A stretch of DNA of 64,000 nt from AP-15 sp963700195 (lineage in GTDB: Bacteria > Pseudomonadota > Alphaproteobacteria > ATCC43930 > CGMCC-115725). Below are positions 62,573 to 64,000 of the stretch, piece after piece. A program made the position numbers and the translations under genes. Below the pieces are notes generated by a model, which made no database searches, had not been told where the DNA came from, and worked only from the letters and a program-made list of their open reading frames with translations. Each line of letters opens with the position of its first letter. Position 1 is the first letter of the stretch. The DNA is taken from contig CAVOWQ010000031.1 of the NCBI GenBank assembly GCA_963700195.1, positions 369,955 to 433,954 on the forward strand, written 5' to 3'.

Positions 62573-63856
62573 TCAGGCCACGACGAGATCCGGGACGAGG
62601 ATCTTTCCCTTGGTCTCCGGTCCGAGCAGCAGCGCGATGACAAAGCTCGCCGCTCCGACGCAGGTGCCGACCAGCATCGGGATCGCGAAGCCGAAACCGT
62701 AATGGCTGGCGAACCAGGTCAGAACCAGCGGGACGAAGCCGCCGAAAATCGCCCCTTGGTGATAGCAGAAGGCGCTCGCCGTCGCGCGCACCTCGGTCGG
62801 GAAGCGTTCCGAAAGGTAGGCGGGGTTCTGACCATAGATCGCTTGGCCGAAAAAGCCCTGCAGCACAAAACCAATGGCGATCCAAGTGAAATCGGTGGTC
62901 AGCAGATAGAGGGGAGCGACGAGGATTGCGATCGCCGCAGGGATGATCATCGACCAGCGTCGGCCGAAGCGATCGGCGAACCAGCCCCAGAAGCCTTGTG
63001 CCAGAAATGCCGCGAGGTTCGCCAATGCCACCGGCGTCGCGACCAGCGCCGGGCTCAAGTTAAGGTCCTTCTGCAGATGCGTCGCGAACAGCGCATTGAT
63101 CGAGTAGTAGACCAGGAAACTGCTCGCCATCCACCAGCACGCGGTCAAGGTGTTGCCGAGCAGGCCCGGCTTGAAGATGTTGAACAGCGGCGCGTGCACC
63201 TCGCGCTTCTCGGCGCGCTGACGTCGGCGGTTCTCCTCCCATACCGGCGGCTCTTTGACGAAGAACCGCACATAGACGACCGAGAGGGCCGGAAGGACGC
63301 CGATCATCAGCAAGCCGCGCCAGCCGATCGCGTTGTAAGCCAGCCCGTAGATCAGGCTCGCCAGAAGGAAACCGAGGCTCCACGAGCCCTGCAGCATCCC
63401 GCTCATGAAACCCCGCGAGCGGGCCGGCCAGGACTCCATCGCGAGCGCCGCGCCGGCCGGCCATTCGGCGCCCATGCCGATGCCCAACAGCGCGCGGAAC
63501 AGAAAGAGAAACCAAAACGTCGGCGAGAAGCCGGCGATGAAGTTGCAGATCGAATACCACAGGATCGAGATCATCAGCGGCGTCTTGCGGCCGATCCGGT
63601 CGGCGAGCCACCCGGAGCCGACCGCGCCGACGAGCCGCAGCCACAAGGTGACGCTCAGCAGAAACGCGACCTCGGTCAGCGGCACGCCGAATTCCTGCGA
63701 GATCGGCACCATGATCAGCAGGAACATCGTGAAGTCGAACGCGTCCAAGGTCCAGCCGAGCCAAGACGCCACCCACGCGTACCACTGGTCTTTCGTCGGC
63801 TCCTTCCACCAGGGAATTGGTCCGCTCGCGGGCCTGACCGCCGTCCTCATCGTCAA
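62573..63856 (-). CDS. MFS transporter, organic-acid or aromatic-acid type
   Basis: A 427-residue major facilitator with twelve predicted helices. The N-terminus WYAWVASWLGWTLDAFDFTM carries the DxFD motif of the metabolite/H+ symporter and aromatic-acid groups. The loop 2-3 signature GSGWLADRIGRKTPLMIS and its repeat GFWGWFADRFGRRWSMII are present, as is GIGMGAEWPAGAALAMESWP. Probable substrate: a carboxylate, by family only. The next gene upstream (63911-64000) may belong to the same operon. The reading frame is intact. Confidence 0.92.
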   Translation of the reverse strand: MTMRTAVRPASGPIPWWKEPTKDQWYAWVASWLGWTLDAFDFTMFLLIMVPISQEFGVPLTEVAFLLSVTLWLRLVGAVGSGWLADRIGRKTPLMISILWYSICNFIAGFSPTFWFLFLFRALLGIGMGAEWPAGAALAMESWPARSRGFMSGMLQGSWSLGFLLASLIYGLAYNAIGWRGLLMIGVLPALSVVYVRFFVKEPPVWEENRRRQRAEKREVHAPLFNIFKPGLLGNTLTACWWMASSFLVYYSINALFATHLQKDLNLSPALVATPVALANLAAFLAQGFWGWFADRFGRRWSMIIPAAIAILVAPLYLLTTDFTWIAIGFVLQGFFGQAIYGQNPAYLSERFPTEVRATASAFCYHQGAIFGGFVPLVLTWFASHYGFGFAIPMLVGTCVGAASFVIALLLGPETKGKILVPDLVVA

Positions 63857-63910
63857 TGCGTCCTCCCTGACAGCGGGGGTTCAGTCAGTGCGGAACCCCC
63901 GACCCCTGCC

Positions 63911-64000
63911 CTACTCCGCGGCTTGCGGCATTTGCTTCAGGTCGGTCGAGTAGCGCAGATGCACCGGAGCGTTCGCCTCAAACGGGTCGGTCAAACCCAG
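63911..64000 (-). CDS. C-terminal end of an unidentified protein
   Basis: The last 29 codons of a gene that leaves the window, ending TDPFEANAPVHLRYSTDLKQ and MPQAAE, then TAG. No family is recognisable from this short piece. It lies 54 bases before the MFS transporter on the same strand, so the transporter may serve the pathway of this unseen gene. Confidence 0.45.
   Translation of the reverse strand: MGLTDPFEANAPVHLRYSTDLKQMPQAAE

Overview
The window is a high-GC chromosomal segment of an alphaproteobacterium. The evidence is a lon-clpX-clpP-tig block, a nuoABCD operon with separate C and D genes, a fused TrpE-TrpG anthranilate synthase behind a short Trp-rich leader peptide, and the order mltB-dacC-tmk-holB-metG-tatD-metallohydrolase. 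A more exact placement (for example Rhodospirillales-like) is a guess.

Layout. 1-1916 (minus): start of the complex I operon nuoA-D. 2069-3551: tRNA-Asp, then a decayed integrative element (broken integrase, IS1634-type transposase remnant) lying between tRNA-Val and a second copy of that tRNA's 3' end. 3565-10262 (minus): HU, Lon, ClpX, ClpP, trigger factor. 10301-13658: tRNA-Leu, malonyl-CoA decarboxylase, NAD(P)HX repair enzyme, tRNA-His. 13900-24514: small metabolic and repair genes (metallo-hydrolase, uracil-DNA-glycosylase-like protein, ChaC, LLM oxidoreductase), rpsI/rplM, methyltransferases, nitrilase-glutaredoxin pair, ComF. 24576-28974 (plus): HlyD/FUSC efflux pair, 2-hydroxyacid dehydrogenase, SMP-30 lactonase. 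29032-34681 (minus): trpE(G) with leader and attenuator, tryptophan 2,3-dioxygenase, DUF364 protein, amidase. 35292-40878 (plus): five-gene peptide-type ABC importer. 41085-48754 (minus): metallo-hydrolase, TatD, MetG, HolB, Tmk, D,D-carboxypeptidase, lytic transglycosylase. 48982-53237 (plus): an unusual set made of a LigB-type ring-cleavage dioxygenase, two ferritin-like proteins each followed by an 8-Cys ferredoxin, and an ACMSD-like amidohydrolase. 53417-64000: secreted proteins, a TPR protein, a broken VapBC pair, an orphan molybdenum hydroxylase, a PQQ-type dehydrogenase with a dihaem cytochrome c, an MFS transporter and a truncated last gene.

Two general properties matter. First, more than twenty otherwise well-conserved genes, including essential rplM and clpX, carry single-base frame breaks, often in short homopolymers. 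These look like sequencing indels, so such genes are annotated across the break. Second, the intergenic spaces hold several families of palindromic repeats, and some of them run into gene ends.

The best candidate for an undescribed system is 48982-53237. The gene content fits oxygenation of an aromatic compound by diiron proteins fed by dedicated ferredoxins, then ring cleavage and hydrolysis or decarboxylation. The substrate cannot be read from the sequence.
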